A stretch of DNA of 33,497 bases from Pseudomonadota bacterium (GCA_018821715.1 JAHJLN010000210.1:1-33497), one strand, 5' to 3'; shown: positions 1 to 8,496, numbered from the stretch's first letter. Program-made: numbers and translations. Notes: generated by a model not told the origin, from the sequence alone.

Positions 1-318
1 ACTGTGCCAGTTCAAGACGCCTGCCTGAATGCCTTTGCCTTCAACCGCTTCTGCATAGGCGCCCGACGCTTTTGCAGGATCAGACTGTGAATCCACCCAC
101 ACGACTTCAATCTTGTAGTCACCAACCGTGTAATCGATGGTATCCATTGCCATTTCTACGGATGCTTTAAATTCCTTACCTGTCTGGGCTGAAGGACCGG
201 TAAAAGGTCCTAACACACCGACTTTCAACGTCTGGCCGGCTGCAAAGCATTGGCCTCCCATAATGAACAGCAGTGCAATCATGATGGTGATGATTTTCTG
301 AATCTTTTTTGTACCCAT
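1..318 (-). CDS. ABC transporter periplasmic binding protein, LivK/Peripla_BP_6 type (3' end outside window)
   Basis: Reading leftward from an ATG at 318, 106 codons are open to the window edge, so only the N-terminal part is present. It starts with a basic and hydrophobic signal peptide (about residues 1-26, ending near CFAAGQ). The next stretch, with LKVGVLGPFTGPSAQTGKEF, is typical of branched-chain amino-acid type binding proteins, which bind amino acids, amides or other small solutes in the periplasm for an ABC importer. A strong ribosome site (GGAGGGAAG) lies just upstream. A -24/-12 promoter candidate sits at 382-399. Because it neighbours a sigma-54 activator and a methylated-amine operon, uptake of that substrate is a reasonable inference. 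The ligand cannot be read from this fragment. Confidence 0.88.
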   Translation of the reverse strand, partial: MGTKKIQKIITIMIALLFIMGGQCFAAGQTLKVGVLGPFTGPSAQTGKEFKASVEMAMDTIDYTVGDYKIEVVWVDSQSDPAKASGAYAEAVEGKGIQAGVLNWHS

Positions 319-381
319 GAATCTTCCCTCCAAAGTTAATAAATTTATTGATGAAGCGACCTACACAAACAATTTAATAGA

Positions 382-399
382 ATGCACTTAGCATACCAA
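382..399 (-). promoter_or_regulatory. Candidate sigma-54 (-24/-12) promoter for the binding-protein gene
   Basis: Read on the minus strand this is TTGGTATGCTAAGTGCAT. The GG (-24) and GC (-12) dinucleotides have the required 12-base spacing, and the -12 box reads GTGCA. It implies a start near 371 and a leader of about 50 bases before the ATG at 318. The match to TTGGCACG-N4-TTGCW is imperfect in the CAC positions. An AT-rich region with a TTTACTGTAAA palindrome lies about 190 bases upstream, where an activator could bind. Confidence 0.55.
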
Positions 400-561
400 T
401 CCGAAAGAAGATTTTTGCAGTATATAAAGATTTTAAGGTGTACTATAAGACGAAACAGTGATTTGACAGGCTTTTTTTAAAAGATTTCCATAATAAAATA
501 AATTTTAAACTGTAAAAAAAAATCAGGACAACCTCTAAAAAATATAACAAAAATTTTTAAT

Positions 562-572
562 TTTACTGTAAA
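562..572. promoter_or_regulatory. Small palindrome, possible activator site
   Basis: TTTACTGTAAA is a perfect dyad around a single T. It lies between the binding-protein gene and the activator gene, about 190 bases upstream of the predicted sigma-54 start. A partial second copy (AAACTGTAAA) lies near 507-516, and a TTTTTTACAC string occurs both at 575-584 and at 2077-2086 in the other intergenic region. Base composition here is extremely AT-rich, so chance is a serious alternative. Confidence 0.25.
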
Positions 573-607
573 TTTTTTTTACACTTTTCCATTGGAAACA
601 CCATGGG

Positions 608-2017
608 TTACCGGACAAAAAAATCCTGCCGTCGAATCTGATATTTTTTTAACTTATAGTGAAAGGACTGGGGAGAAACGCCTATGCTTTCTGCAGCTTT
701 TGCCGCATTGCCGGCGGTTTTCTTAAGGGCATCACAGATCATTGTTTTTTCACTTTGGGCCTGGTTTTCAACCAGGCCCAAAGACCTCACGGACAGATCT
801 TGTTTTAATACTGACGGCTGGTGCTGTTTTGCAAAAGAAAAAATATGGGGCGGCAGATGTTCCGGCCGGATGGTTCTGCCGCCGGCAATCATATTCATGG
901 ACGCTTCTATGATATGTTCAAGCTCCCGGACATTCCCCGGCCAATGATACCGGCCAAACAGGTCTAACACCTCTTTGGAAATATCGTTTACCTGTTCATT
1001 CAATGCCGCATTATATTTTGCAATAAAATGCCGGATCAGTTCATCCAGCTCACCCCTGCGATCTCTTAGCGGCGGCAGCATAATGGACACCACACCCATC
1101 CTGTAAAACAGATCCATCCTCAAGACACCCTGCTGAACGATTTTTAACGGCGGCTGTCCCACAGAGCTCACAATTTTTACATTCAGGTCAATTTCCTTTA
1201 AGGATCCCAGCTTTCTAACTTTTTTCTCCTGGATCACCCTTAACAGCTTGGCTTGAAGTGTCAGCGGCATGGAATCCAGCTCATCTAAAAAAATAGTCCC
1301 CCCGTTGGCCTGCTCAAAAAGACCGCTTTTATCTATAGCCCCTGTAAAAACCCCCTTTGATGTCCCGAAAAGAATTCCTTCCAAAAGGTTTTCCGGAATC
1401 GCAGCACAATTGATCGGGATAAACAGCCTTTTCATTCTTGAGCTGTGATTGTGAATAGACTGGGCAAACAGCTCTTTTCCGGTTCCGGTCTCGCCATAAA
1501 TCATGATCGGGGATGGCGAGCTGGAGGACATCATGGCAATCCGCACTGCATTGCGCAAATCCGGGTCTGATCCAATGATATCGGAAAAATGAAACCGTGC
1601 ACTGCTGGTGGCTTTCTTTTTTTTAGAAACCGTTTGATCCTGTACCACTATTTTCTCCAGCTGCTGGTAGTCTTTACAAAAATTAATGGCCCCGATCAAT
1701 TTTCCCGACTTGTATAAAGGGTAGACATTGTTGAGAATATTGGCCACTTTTCCCAGCCGTGTCTGGTACAAGATAGTTTCATTCATGATGGGCATGCCGC
1801 TTTTCAGGCACCGCATGGTCGGGCTGGTCGTATCGTCAAGCAGGTAAATATCGGTAATCTTCTTTCCTAAGGCATCTTTTGGATCAACATCATCGATTTT
1901 GGCCTGAGTTTCATTAAAAAACCGGACAATGCCGTTGGTATCTGAAATCACGATGCCTTCGTGCATGGAAGCTAAAACTCTATAAATATCAATATCCTCT
2001 AAATTCAGCTTATTCAT
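608..2017 (-). CDS. Sigma-54-dependent activator 1 (PAS, AAA+, Fis-type HTH)
   Basis: An enhancer-binding protein of about 469 residues. An N-terminal PAS-like sensor covers roughly residues 10-125. The central AAA+ domain has Walker A GETGTGKE (about 175-182), Walker B GGTIFLDE, and a sigma-54 contact loop reading GVFTGA instead of the usual GAFTGA. A Fis-type helix-turn-helix closes the protein (NAAKAAESIGVSPQSFHYKL). An in-frame GTG at 2029 could extend it by four codons, but the GAGGAG ribosome site overlaps that GTG and fits the ATG at 2017 better. The gene is divergent from the mttB operon and lies upstream of the binding-protein gene, both of which have -24/-12 promoters, so it probably controls both. 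It is paralogous to the activator at 28444-30027. The sensor ligand is unknown. Confidence 0.93.
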   Translation of the reverse strand: MNKLNLEDIDIYRVLASMHEGIVISDTNGIVRFFNETQAKIDDVDPKDALGKKITDIYLLDDTTSPTMRCLKSGMPIMNETILYQTRLGKVANILNNVYPLYKSGKLIGAINFCKDYQQLEKIVVQDQTVSKKKKATSSARFHFSDIIGSDPDLRNAVRIAMMSSSSPSPIMIYGETGTGKELFAQSIHNHSSRMKRLFIPINCAAIPENLLEGILFGTSKGVFTGAIDKSGLFEQANGGTIFLDELDSMPLTLQAKLLRVIQEKKVRKLGSLKEIDLNVKIVSSVGQPPLKIVQQGVLRMDLFYRMGVVSIMLPPLRDRRGELDELIRHFIAKYNAALNEQVNDISKEVLDLFGRYHWPGNVRELEHIIEASMNMIAGGRTIRPEHLPPHIFSFAKQHQPSVLKQDLSVRSLGLVENQAQSEKTMICDALKKTAGNAAKAAESIGVSPQSFHYKLKKYQIRRQDFFVR

Positions 2018-2256
2018 ACTGTTTAACACTCCTCAGTGCCACGGTGATATCAAAAAATTTTTATGCTTCTTTCACCTTTTTTACACCTGCTTTTTAAATA
2101 AATGTCCTTTTTAATAAGGAAAGGCAAGAAAAATAAAAAAATTTTGATTTTTCCAATTTACATCGCCTACTAATTCTTGAAAAAATCGATCCAACAAATC
2201 TTTAACCCACTAAAATTAAAAGGAATATAACCAACTAACGGTTTTTAAAAACCCTA

Positions 2257-2272
2257 TGGCATGAATCATGCA
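2257..2272 (+). promoter_or_regulatory. Sigma-54 (-24/-12) promoter of the first mttB operon
   Basis: TGGCATGAATCATGCA has GG and GC exactly 12 bases apart, matching TGGCACG-N4-TTGCA at nearly all key positions. Transcription would begin near 2282, about 60 bases before the ATG of the methyltransferase gene. A sigma-54 activator is encoded divergently immediately upstream, which is the classical arrangement. Confidence 0.75.
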
Positions 2273-2288
2273 AATTTCAAGAAATCAA

Positions 2289-2316
2289 TTGTGAATATCA
2301 ATATTCAGCTTCACAA
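2289..2316. promoter_or_regulatory. Nested inverted repeats at the predicted transcript start
   Basis: TGAATAT-CA-ATATTCA (2292-2307) is a perfect 7-base dyad. An outer pair, TTGTGAA (2289-2295) and TTCACAA (2310-2316), is also complementary. The element lies in the predicted 5' leader just after the sigma-54 start, so it could be an operator or an RNA hairpin. No function is demonstrated. Confidence 0.35.
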
Positions 2317-2343
2317 CAACCATCAGACCAAGGGAGAGGTACC

Positions 2344-3762
2344 ATGGGATTTTTCGAATATTTTTCAAAAAGCCAGTTAGAACAGATTCACGAGGCCACA
2401 CTGACCATAATGGAGACAACAGGGCTTGTGTTTGCCTATGCGCCGGCAAGGGATGTTTTTGCCAGGGCCGGCTGTAAAATCGACGGGCACAGGGTATTTT
2501 TCCCGAAAAAACTGGTGGAAGAGCAGATAAAAAAAGCCCCGGCACAATTCACGCTGTATGCCAGAAATCCTGAAAAGAACGTGGTGATCGGCGGGGACCA
2601 TATCGCATTTATGCCCTGTTACGGCGCTCCTTTTGTCAATGACATGGATAAGGGCCGACGGCAGGGAACCCTTGAAGATTTTAACAATTTTGCCAAACTT
2701 GCCTGTAAAATTCCCTATATGGACATCACCGGCGGCATGATGACCGAACCCAATGATATCCCAATTGCCCACCGGAATGCCGAACGAATTAATTCTTCAA
2801 TGATTTTTTCCGACAAACCCTTTATGGGAGCCGGAACAGGGGCAAAAGATGCAGAACAAACCATTGAAATGGCATCCATTGTATTTGGAAGCCGTGAACA
2901 AATGGCTGAAAAACCGCCTTTTGTCAGTATTTTATGCTCCTTGACCCCCCTGGGATATGACGACAAAATGTGTGGTGGTATCATGGCATATGCTAAAGCC
3001 GGCATGCCCCAGTTGATTTCCTCTCTGACCATTGCAGGGGCCACGGGTCCTGTCACCATGGAAGGCACCCTGGTGGTCCAGAATGCTGAAATCCTTGCCG
3101 GCATCGCCTTGACCCAGCTTGTCAGGGAAGGCACACCCGTCATTTTTGCAGGGTCATCCTCTGCCGCTGCCATGCGCTACGGCACCTTGAGCATCGGCGC
3201 ACCGGAGATGGCAGTCAATACTGCTGCCACTGCCCAGATGGGACGGTTCTACAACCTGCCGGTCCGGGGCGGCGGTGCATTGACAGACTCAAAAACCGTT
3301 GATTCCCAGGCTGCCTATGAATCCATGATGAGCATGATGATGGCCACCATGAGCGGCATTAACTTTGTTCTTCACTCTGCCGGCATCCTTGAAGGGTATA
3401 TTACCGCATCCTATGAAAAATTCATCATTGACAGTGAAATCTGCGGCATGTGCAGAAGGATCAAACGCGGGGAAGACATTACAACTGAAAAGCTGGCACT
3501 GGATGTGATCCGCCAGGTCGGACCCGGTGGTGAGTATTTAACCAACCTGCATACGTTCAAACATTTCAAGCAGGAATTGTATGCCCCGATCCTTGAGGAA
3601 CGGGACAATTTCAGCTCCTGGACCACCAAAGGCAGCCTGACCATGGAACAGCGGGCCAATGCCAAATACAAAGAACTTTTAAACACCTATGAAGAACCGG
3701 ACATGGACAAGGCGGTTCGCAAAGATCTTGACGCCTATATGCTAAGAATTCGCACCGCATAA
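2344..3762 (+). CDS. MttB-superfamily corrinoid methyltransferase, non-pyrrolysine type (copy 1)
   Basis: A 472-residue member of the trimethylamine methyltransferase (MttB, COG5598) superfamily. These proteins transfer a methyl group from a quaternary or tertiary amine to the Co(I) of a cognate corrinoid protein in the cytoplasm. Family-typical segments include the N-terminal LEQIHEATLTIMETTG, a glycine-rich middle (PVRGGGALTDSKTVD) and the C-terminal QVGPGGEYL followed by HTFKHFK. The frame has no internal TAG, so this is not a pyrrolysine enzyme and groups with the non-Pyl relatives that include glycine betaine methyltransferase MtgB. It is first in an operon with an isomerase-like protein, a corrinoid protein and a pterin methyltransferase. 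AGGGAGAGG gives a good ribosome site. The exact substrate cannot be assigned from sequence. Confidence 0.93.
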   Translation: MGFFEYFSKSQLEQIHEATLTIMETTGLVFAYAPARDVFARAGCKIDGHRVFFPKKLVEEQIKKAPAQFTLYARNPEKNVVIGGDHIAFMPCYGAPFVNDMDKGRRQGTLEDFNNFAKLACKIPYMDITGGMMTEPNDIPIAHRNAERINSSMIFSDKPFMGAGTGAKDAEQTIEMASIVFGSREQMAEKPPFVSILCSLTPLGYDDKMCGGIMAYAKAGMPQLISSLTIAGATGPVTMEGTLVVQNAEILAGIALTQLVREGTPVIFAGSSSAAAMRYGTLSIGAPEMAVNTAATAQMGRFYNLPVRGGGALTDSKTVDSQAAYESMMSMMMATMSGINFVLHSAGILEGYITASYEKFIIDSEICGMCRRIKRGEDITTEKLALDVIRQVGPGGEYLTNLHTFKHFKQELYAPILEERDNFSSWTTKGSLTMEQRANAKYKELLNTYEEPDMDKAVRKDLDAYMLRIRTA

Positions 3763-3780
3763 ACAAATAAGGAGGCAAAC

Positions 3781-4656
3781 ATGTTACTGGGCCTGCACAC
3801 CTATAGTTTTCATCTGCACGGCATGGGGCAGAACTGGGGAGGACATACCCTCACCTGGCCACGGGTGATGGATATTTTCACGCTCATGGACTGGGCGGTC
3901 GACACAGGGCTTGACGGCCTTCATATCACGGCGGTTGACTGTGAAACAACGGACAGGGCGAGGCTTTTAACCATAAGAGATGCAGCAGAAGATCATGGCC
4001 TTTACCTTGAATACAATTTTTCTCTGGATGAAGAATTTGATTCCAGGCTGACCCATACACTGGAAGAAGGCATAAGGATTGCCCATACCCTGGGGTCTGA
4101 TATCGGAAAAGTCAGCCTGGACCTTCGTCGTCCCCGTCCCCTTTGCGCAAGCCGTCATCATCCGGATATCATGAACCAGCTTGGGCATGTCGCCGCACTC
4201 ACAAAAAACGTCCTGACCCTGACAGAAGATACCGGTGTCAGACTGGCATTTGAAAACCATACCGAATCTTTTGCCAGTGAAATCCTGTGGCTGATTGATG
4301 CGGTTAACCACCCCAATGTCGGCGCCTGTGTGGATACGGTAAATTCGGTAATGGTTTTAGAAGATCCCATGACCGCTATTGAAACCCTTGCCCCCAGGTC
4401 CTTTACAAACCATTTTTGTGATCACAGGATTGAACGGGACCAGTTCGGGTGTCGATTTACCGGTGTGGCCTGCGGGGATGGGGATATTGATCTGAATAAA
4501 GCCCTGGCCATATTCAAGGAAACCTCCTCCATGAATCGGATCAACATAGAAGTTGAATGGGATGCAGGCGATGACGACCCAAAAACCGCCCGGCAAAAGG
4601 AGTTTGATGCAGTGGTGAAAAGCATTCGCTACTGCCGGGATGTTTTGCACATTTGA
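3781..4656 (+). CDS. Sugar phosphate isomerase/epimerase-like TIM-barrel protein (AP endonuclease 2 family)
   Basis: A 291-residue xylose-isomerase-like TIM barrel. The usual metal ligands can be traced: Glu in LAFENHTES, Asp in GACVDTVNS, His in FCDHRIERD and Glu in INIEVEWDAG. The family mostly performs metal-dependent isomerisation or epimerisation of hydroxy-carbonyl compounds. A perfect AAGGAGG site precedes the ATG, and the gene sits 18 bases after the methyltransferase gene and ahead of the corrinoid gene, so it is probably part of the same pathway. It may act on the carbon skeleton of the substrate, but that is inference and no reaction can be named. Confidence 0.85.
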   Translation: MLLGLHTYSFHLHGMGQNWGGHTLTWPRVMDIFTLMDWAVDTGLDGLHITAVDCETTDRARLLTIRDAAEDHGLYLEYNFSLDEEFDSRLTHTLEEGIRIAHTLGSDIGKVSLDLRRPRPLCASRHHPDIMNQLGHVAALTKNVLTLTEDTGVRLAFENHTESFASEILWLIDAVNHPNVGACVDTVNSVMVLEDPMTAIETLAPRSFTNHFCDHRIERDQFGCRFTGVACGDGDIDLNKALAIFKETSSMNRINIEVEWDAGDDDPKTARQKEFDAVVKSIRYCRDVLHI

Positions 4657-4703
4657 AAATTACATGGAAAAAACCGTAAATCAAAAAAAACAGGAGAAAA
4701 AAA

Positions 4704-5336
4704 ATGGCGGATTTATCATTGATTACAGCAGCCCTTATTTCCGGAGACACAGAACAGGTCTGCACCCTTGTCCAAAAAGAGATTGAAAAAGGCACCCAGG
4801 CAAGTGAAATTTTAAACATCGGCCTGATTGCTGGAATGGATATTGTGGGAGAAAAAATGCAGAGCGGCGACATGTTTATCCCGGAAGTTTTAATGTCTGC
4901 CAGAAGCATGAACGAGGCGGTTGCAATTTTAAAACCCCTGCTCACTGAAGATGAAATGAGCACTGCCGGCCATATTGTCATTGGAACCGTAAAAGGCGAT
5001 CTCCACGACATTGGAAAAAACCTGGTATCCATGATGATTGAAAGTTCCGGATTTGAAGTCACCGATCTGGGAGTGGATGTGTCCCCGGATGCCTTTGTCA
5101 AAGCAGTACAGGAAAAAAAGGCAACGATTGTAGCCCTGTCCGCTCTTTTAACCACCACCATGCCCATGATGCAGCAGACCATTGATGCCCTGGTTGAAAG
5201 CGGGCTGAGAGACAAGGTCAAGATCATTGTGGGCGGCGCCCCGGTCAACCAGGATTTTGCCGACAAGATCGGTGCGGATGGGTATGCCCCGGATGCAGGG
5301 TCAGCCAGCAAGCTTGCCAAACAATTGTGGGCTTAA
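4704..5336 (+). CDS. Methyltransferase cognate corrinoid (cobalamin-binding) protein, MttC/MtgC-like
   Basis: A 210-residue B12 protein in the standard two-domain layout: an N-terminal helical cap (about residues 1-85) and a Rossmann-like cobalamin domain (about 88-210). The base-off, His-on motif D-x-H-x-x-G is present as GDLHDIGKN, with His101 as the predicted lower axial cobalt ligand. It would shuttle the methyl group from the MttB-type enzyme upstream to the pterin methyltransferase downstream. The ribosome site is ACAGGAG. Family length is usually about 210-220, so it is complete. Confidence 0.95.
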   Translation: MADLSLITAALISGDTEQVCTLVQKEIEKGTQASEILNIGLIAGMDIVGEKMQSGDMFIPEVLMSARSMNEAVAILKPLLTEDEMSTAGHIVIGTVKGDLHDIGKNLVSMMIESSGFEVTDLGVDVSPDAFVKAVQEKKATIVALSALLTTTMPMMQQTIDALVESGLRDKVKIIVGGAPVNQDFADKIGADGYAPDAGSASKLAKQLWA

Positions 5337-5361
5337 TTTTTTTTTAATAAAAGGAGAAACA

Positions 5362-6156
5362 ATGATCATCATTGGTGAACTGATTAATGCCAGCAGGAAA
5401 GCGGTTGCCGCTGCCATTGAATCCGGCGACAAACAAACCATCCAGAAAATTGCAACAGACCAGGCTCAGCATATGGCAAATTATATTGATGTGAATGCCG
5501 GTATTTTTGCTGACAAAGAGGCCGAATACCTGACATGGCTGGTTGAAACCGTCCAGGCGGCCACAGACGTCCCCTGTGCCATTGACAGCCCCAGCCCCAA
5601 GGCCATTGAGGCTGCCCTGAAGGTGCATAACGGCACTGCCATGATCAATTCCATCTCCCTTGAAAAAGAACGGTATGACAACCTGATGCCCATTATTGCC
5701 GGGACCGATCTCAAGGTGGTGGCGCTTTGCATGAGCGACGACGGCATGCCCGTTACCGTGGACGACCGGTTGAAAATTGCCGACAAACTGATTAACGGAC
5801 TGTTGCAGAACCATATACCCGTGGAAAACATTTTTATCGATCCCCTGGTTCAGCCGTTGTCCGTGGATAAAACATATGGGAAGGGATTTATCAACACCAT
5901 TGAAGCCATCACCCTAAAGTTCAAGGGGATTCATACTGCCTGCGGCCTGTCCAATATCTCCTACGGCCTGCCGGCACGGAAACATCTGAACCGTGCCTTT
6001 ATGATCCAGGCCATTTTAAAGGGACTGGACGGTGCCATTGTCAATCCCCTGGACAAGGGCATGATTTCTGCCATTGTCGCGGCAGAAGCTCTGGCAGGCA
6101 AAGATGACTACTGCATGAAGTATCTTAAAGCCTTTCGGGCGGGATTGTTTGAATAA
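5362..6156 (+). CDS. Methylcorrinoid:tetrahydrofolate methyltransferase (pterin-binding, MtgA/AcsE-like)
   Basis: A 264-residue pterin-binding TIM barrel, starting at the ATG after AAAAGGAGAAACA. Motifs of the dihydropteroate synthase/methyltransferase fold are clear: GELINASR near the start, YIDVNAG, CAIDSPSP, FIDPLVQPL and GLSNISYGLP. By family knowledge it moves the methyl group from the methyl-corrinoid protein to tetrahydrofolate, feeding the Wood-Ljungdahl methyl branch for oxidation or acetyl-CoA synthesis. It is 25 bases downstream of the corrinoid gene. The small size matches MtgA and AcsE rather than full methionine synthase. Confidence 0.93.
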   Translation: MIIIGELINASRKAVAAAIESGDKQTIQKIATDQAQHMANYIDVNAGIFADKEAEYLTWLVETVQAATDVPCAIDSPSPKAIEAALKVHNGTAMINSISLEKERYDNLMPIIAGTDLKVVALCMSDDGMPVTVDDRLKIADKLINGLLQNHIPVENIFIDPLVQPLSVDKTYGKGFINTIEAITLKFKGIHTACGLSNISYGLPARKHLNRAFMIQAILKGLDGAIVNPLDKGMISAIVAAEALAGKDDYCMKYLKAFRAGLFE

Positions 6157-6183
6157 CGATAGTTTAACAGGGTCTTTTTAAAA

Positions 6184-6591
6184 ATGAACAGTGTATTTAA
6201 CCATAGAAACTGCTCGGGATGCGGTATCTGCAAACTTGCCTGCAGCATTGAGAACTTCAGACAGGTCGGCCCCTCCAAGGCATTGCTGAGGATTCAAGGA
6301 TTATTTCCTGCACCCGGGCATTACCAGATCCATTTTTGCGACCAGTGCGGCGAATGTGCCAAGGTCTGTCCGGTGGATGCCTTTGAACTTGACAACGGCA
6401 TCTACCGGATCAATGAGGATGAATGCATTGCCTGCCACGAATGCGTGGAAGCCTGCCCCAAATCCGTCATGATCATTAAAAAAGAAGACGACATGCCGAC
6501 CAAATGCATCCTGTGCGGAGAATGTGCCAAGGCCTGCCCAAGAGGGGCCATCATGATATCCAGGAAAGAAAATGCCAAGGAGTGCCGCTGA
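6184..6591 (+). CDS. Polyferredoxin subunit with four 4Fe-4S motifs, partner of the AOR
   Basis: A 135-residue protein with four CxxCxxCxxxC clusters: Cys10/13/16/20, 52/55/58/62, 81/84/87/91 and 108/111/114/118. Such proteins pass electrons to or from an aldehyde:ferredoxin oxidoreductase. Its TGA overlaps the ATG of the AOR gene (TGATG), a strong sign of coupled translation and complex formation. The ribosome site is poor, so its own translation may depend on the upstream gene, 27 bases away. There is no signal peptide, so it is cytoplasmic. Confidence 0.93.
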   Translation: MNSVFNHRNCSGCGICKLACSIENFRQVGPSKALLRIQGLFPAPGHYQIHFCDQCGECAKVCPVDAFELDNGIYRINEDECIACHECVEACPKSVMIIKKEDDMPTKCILCGECAKACPRGAIMISRKENAKECR

Positions 6592-8474
6592 TGGACGGAT
6601 ATGCAGGAAAAATCTTAAGAATTGATCTGAGTAAAGAAAAAATCACAACAGAACCGCTGTCTGAAAAAATGTGTAATGAATTTATCGGCGGCAGGGGGTT
6701 TGTGGCAAAAACCCTTTACCAAGAACTGCCGCCTGATACAGAACCGTTTGGAGAGAACAACCTTTTTATTATTGCCACAGGCCCCTTGTCCGGCCATTTT
6801 CTTCCGGCAAGCGGCAAAACCCACTTTGGATCAAAATCCCCTGCTACCGGTGGATATGCAGATTCAAACATGGGGGGGCATTTTGGACCGGCCTTAAAAT
6901 ATGCTGGATTTGACATGGCGGTCATCACGGGAAAATCAAAGACCCCAAGTTATGTGTTTATCAAAGATGATATTGTTGAAATCCGGTCAGCCGACCCTTA
7001 TTGGGGGAAAGGCTCGCTGATCTGCGAAGACATGATGAAAAAGGATCTGGGAGAAGACTTCCAGATCCTGACCATTGGGCCTGCCGGAGAAAAAATGGTA
7101 AAGTTTGCCTGCATTTCCCATGATTTCGGCCGCCAGGCCGGACGGACCGGGATCGGTGCGGTCTTAGGGTCCAAGAACATCAAGGCCATTGCCGTTAAAG
7201 GCACGGGCGCCATCCCGGTATTTAATGTGGATAAGGCCTTTGCCAAAGGGAAAGAAGCTTTTCAAAAAGTCTTTCAAAAACCGGGATTCAAAGGATGGAC
7301 CCCGGAAGGAACGGCCGGCATCACCGACTGGGTCAATGAGGTCGGTGCGTTTCCCGCAAAAAATTTTCAAACCTCCCACATCGACCACAGCCACATGATC
7401 AATGGCAAAAAAGTCATTGAAAAATTGAAAATCACAGACAAGGGATGTTATTGCTGCCCAACTCCCTGCGGTAAATACGGTCATACCAGAACCAGCATGG
7501 GAGAAGCGTTTATGGAAGGCCCTGAATTTGAAACCATTTCCCTTTTTGGCGGCTCCTGCATGCTCAAAACCATTGAAGAGGTGGCCTATGCCAATTATCT
7601 GTGCGATGAACTGGGCATTGATACCATATCCGGCGCATCGGTGGCTGCATTTACCATTGAATGTTTTGAAAAGGGTCTGATACCTGCAGATGAGATTGGA
7701 AAAGAGGTAAAGTTCGGTGACCTTGAATCCATTGTCTATCTTCTGAACCTGATGAGCTTAAAACAGAATGCCCTTGGTGAACTGTTGTCACAGGGGGTTA
7801 AAACCGCGTCTGAAAACATCGGGAACGGGTCTGAAAAATTTGCCATCCATGTCAAGGGCCTGGAGTGGACCGGATATGAATGCCGCAATGCACCGTCCAT
7901 GATGCTGGCCTACATGACGGCGGACGTGGGAGCGCACCATAACCGTGCCTGGGTCCTGGGCCAGGATGTGGTGGGCGCTGCCACCAATGTCCATGACCTG
8001 ATATCTGCCGGCACAAAAGGGGATAAACGGCCCAAAGCCGTTATTTCAGGAAAGGATTCGGCACAGTTTGTCATTGATTCCCAGCACACCCGCCCGATTT
8101 TTGATCTTCTGGGGTGTTGCCGCCTGCAACTCATGGAACTGGGGTTTGAAGTTGAAAATTATGCAGAACTGTATTCAATTATCACGGGAAAAAAAATAAC
8201 CTGGGACGACCTGGTCAAGATTTCCGAAAAAGTATGGAACCTGACACGGATGATCTCGGCAAGGGAAATCAAAAATTTTGGCCGTGCCTTTGATTATCCA
8301 CCGGCACGATTTTACGAAGAGCCGACCCCCAGCGGCCCCAATAAAGGCTACTGCATCTGTCTTAAAGACCTGGATGAACTTCTGGATGCCTATTATACAG
8401 CGCGGGGATGGGATAAAAACGGGATTCCCACAAAAAGGACACTTGAGCGTGTCGGCCTGACTCACATGATTTAA
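6591..8474 (+). CDS. Aldehyde:ferredoxin oxidoreductase (tungsten/molybdenum bis-pterin enzyme)
   Basis: A 627-residue AOR-family protein. The ATG overlapping the ferredoxin stop is chosen because the protein then begins MDGYAGKILRIDLS, the family start. N-terminal GGRGF and GPLSG segments belong to the pterin-binding domain. The 4Fe-4S site is C-x2-C-x3-C (Cys286, 289, 293, in CYCCPTPC) plus a distal Cys in DLLGCC near residue 505. The DELGIDT and DLLGC segments correspond to the DxxG pterin motifs. The enzyme oxidises aldehydes to acids with ferredoxin as acceptor, or the reverse. Placement between methyl-transfer genes and a sarcosine-oxidase-like flavoprotein suggests it handles an aldehyde formed after demethylation; the particular aldehyde is unknown. 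Confidence 0.95.
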   Translation: MDGYAGKILRIDLSKEKITTEPLSEKMCNEFIGGRGFVAKTLYQELPPDTEPFGENNLFIIATGPLSGHFLPASGKTHFGSKSPATGGYADSNMGGHFGPALKYAGFDMAVITGKSKTPSYVFIKDDIVEIRSADPYWGKGSLICEDMMKKDLGEDFQILTIGPAGEKMVKFACISHDFGRQAGRTGIGAVLGSKNIKAIAVKGTGAIPVFNVDKAFAKGKEAFQKVFQKPGFKGWTPEGTAGITDWVNEVGAFPAKNFQTSHIDHSHMINGKKVIEKLKITDKGCYCCPTPCGKYGHTRTSMGEAFMEGPEFETISLFGGSCMLKTIEEVAYANYLCDELGIDTISGASVAAFTIECFEKGLIPADEIGKEVKFGDLESIVYLLNLMSLKQNALGELLSQGVKTASENIGNGSEKFAIHVKGLEWTGYECRNAPSMMLAYMTADVGAHHNRAWVLGQDVVGAATNVHDLISAGTKGDKRPKAVISGKDSAQFVIDSQHTRPIFDLLGCCRLQLMELGFEVENYAELYSIITGKKITWDDLVKISEKVWNLTRMISAREIKNFGRAFDYPPARFYEEPTPSGPNKGYCICLKDLDELLDAYYTARGWDKNGIPTKRTLERVGLTHMI

Positions 8475-8496
8475 AAGCAGATAAAGGAAACCAGAC

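Larger units (their letters stand above)
2018..2343. other. Divergent regulatory region between activator 1 and the mttB operon
   Basis: About 325 AT-rich bases without a credible gene. The region contains the -24/-12 promoter at 2257-2272, an inverted repeat in the predicted leader at 2289-2316, and the mttB ribosome site (AGGGAGAGG). A TTTTTTACAC string at 2077-2086 also occurs at 575-584. No clear sigma-70 promoter for the leftward activator gene could be picked out with confidence. Confidence 0.6.

Noticed and set aside
586-598. Hairpin TTTCC-ATT-GGAAA after activator 1
   Set aside because: The stem is short and no T-run follows in the direction of transcription, so it was not called a terminator.
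2344-3762. Possible pyrrolysine-containing MttB
   Set aside because: There is no in-frame TAG in either MttB gene, and both have the length of non-Pyl relatives.
4541-5320. 259-codon open frame on the minus strand
   Set aside because: It overlaps the corrinoid protein gene and the end of the isomerase-like gene, both well supported; the product is a Ser/Ala-rich shadow without a family.
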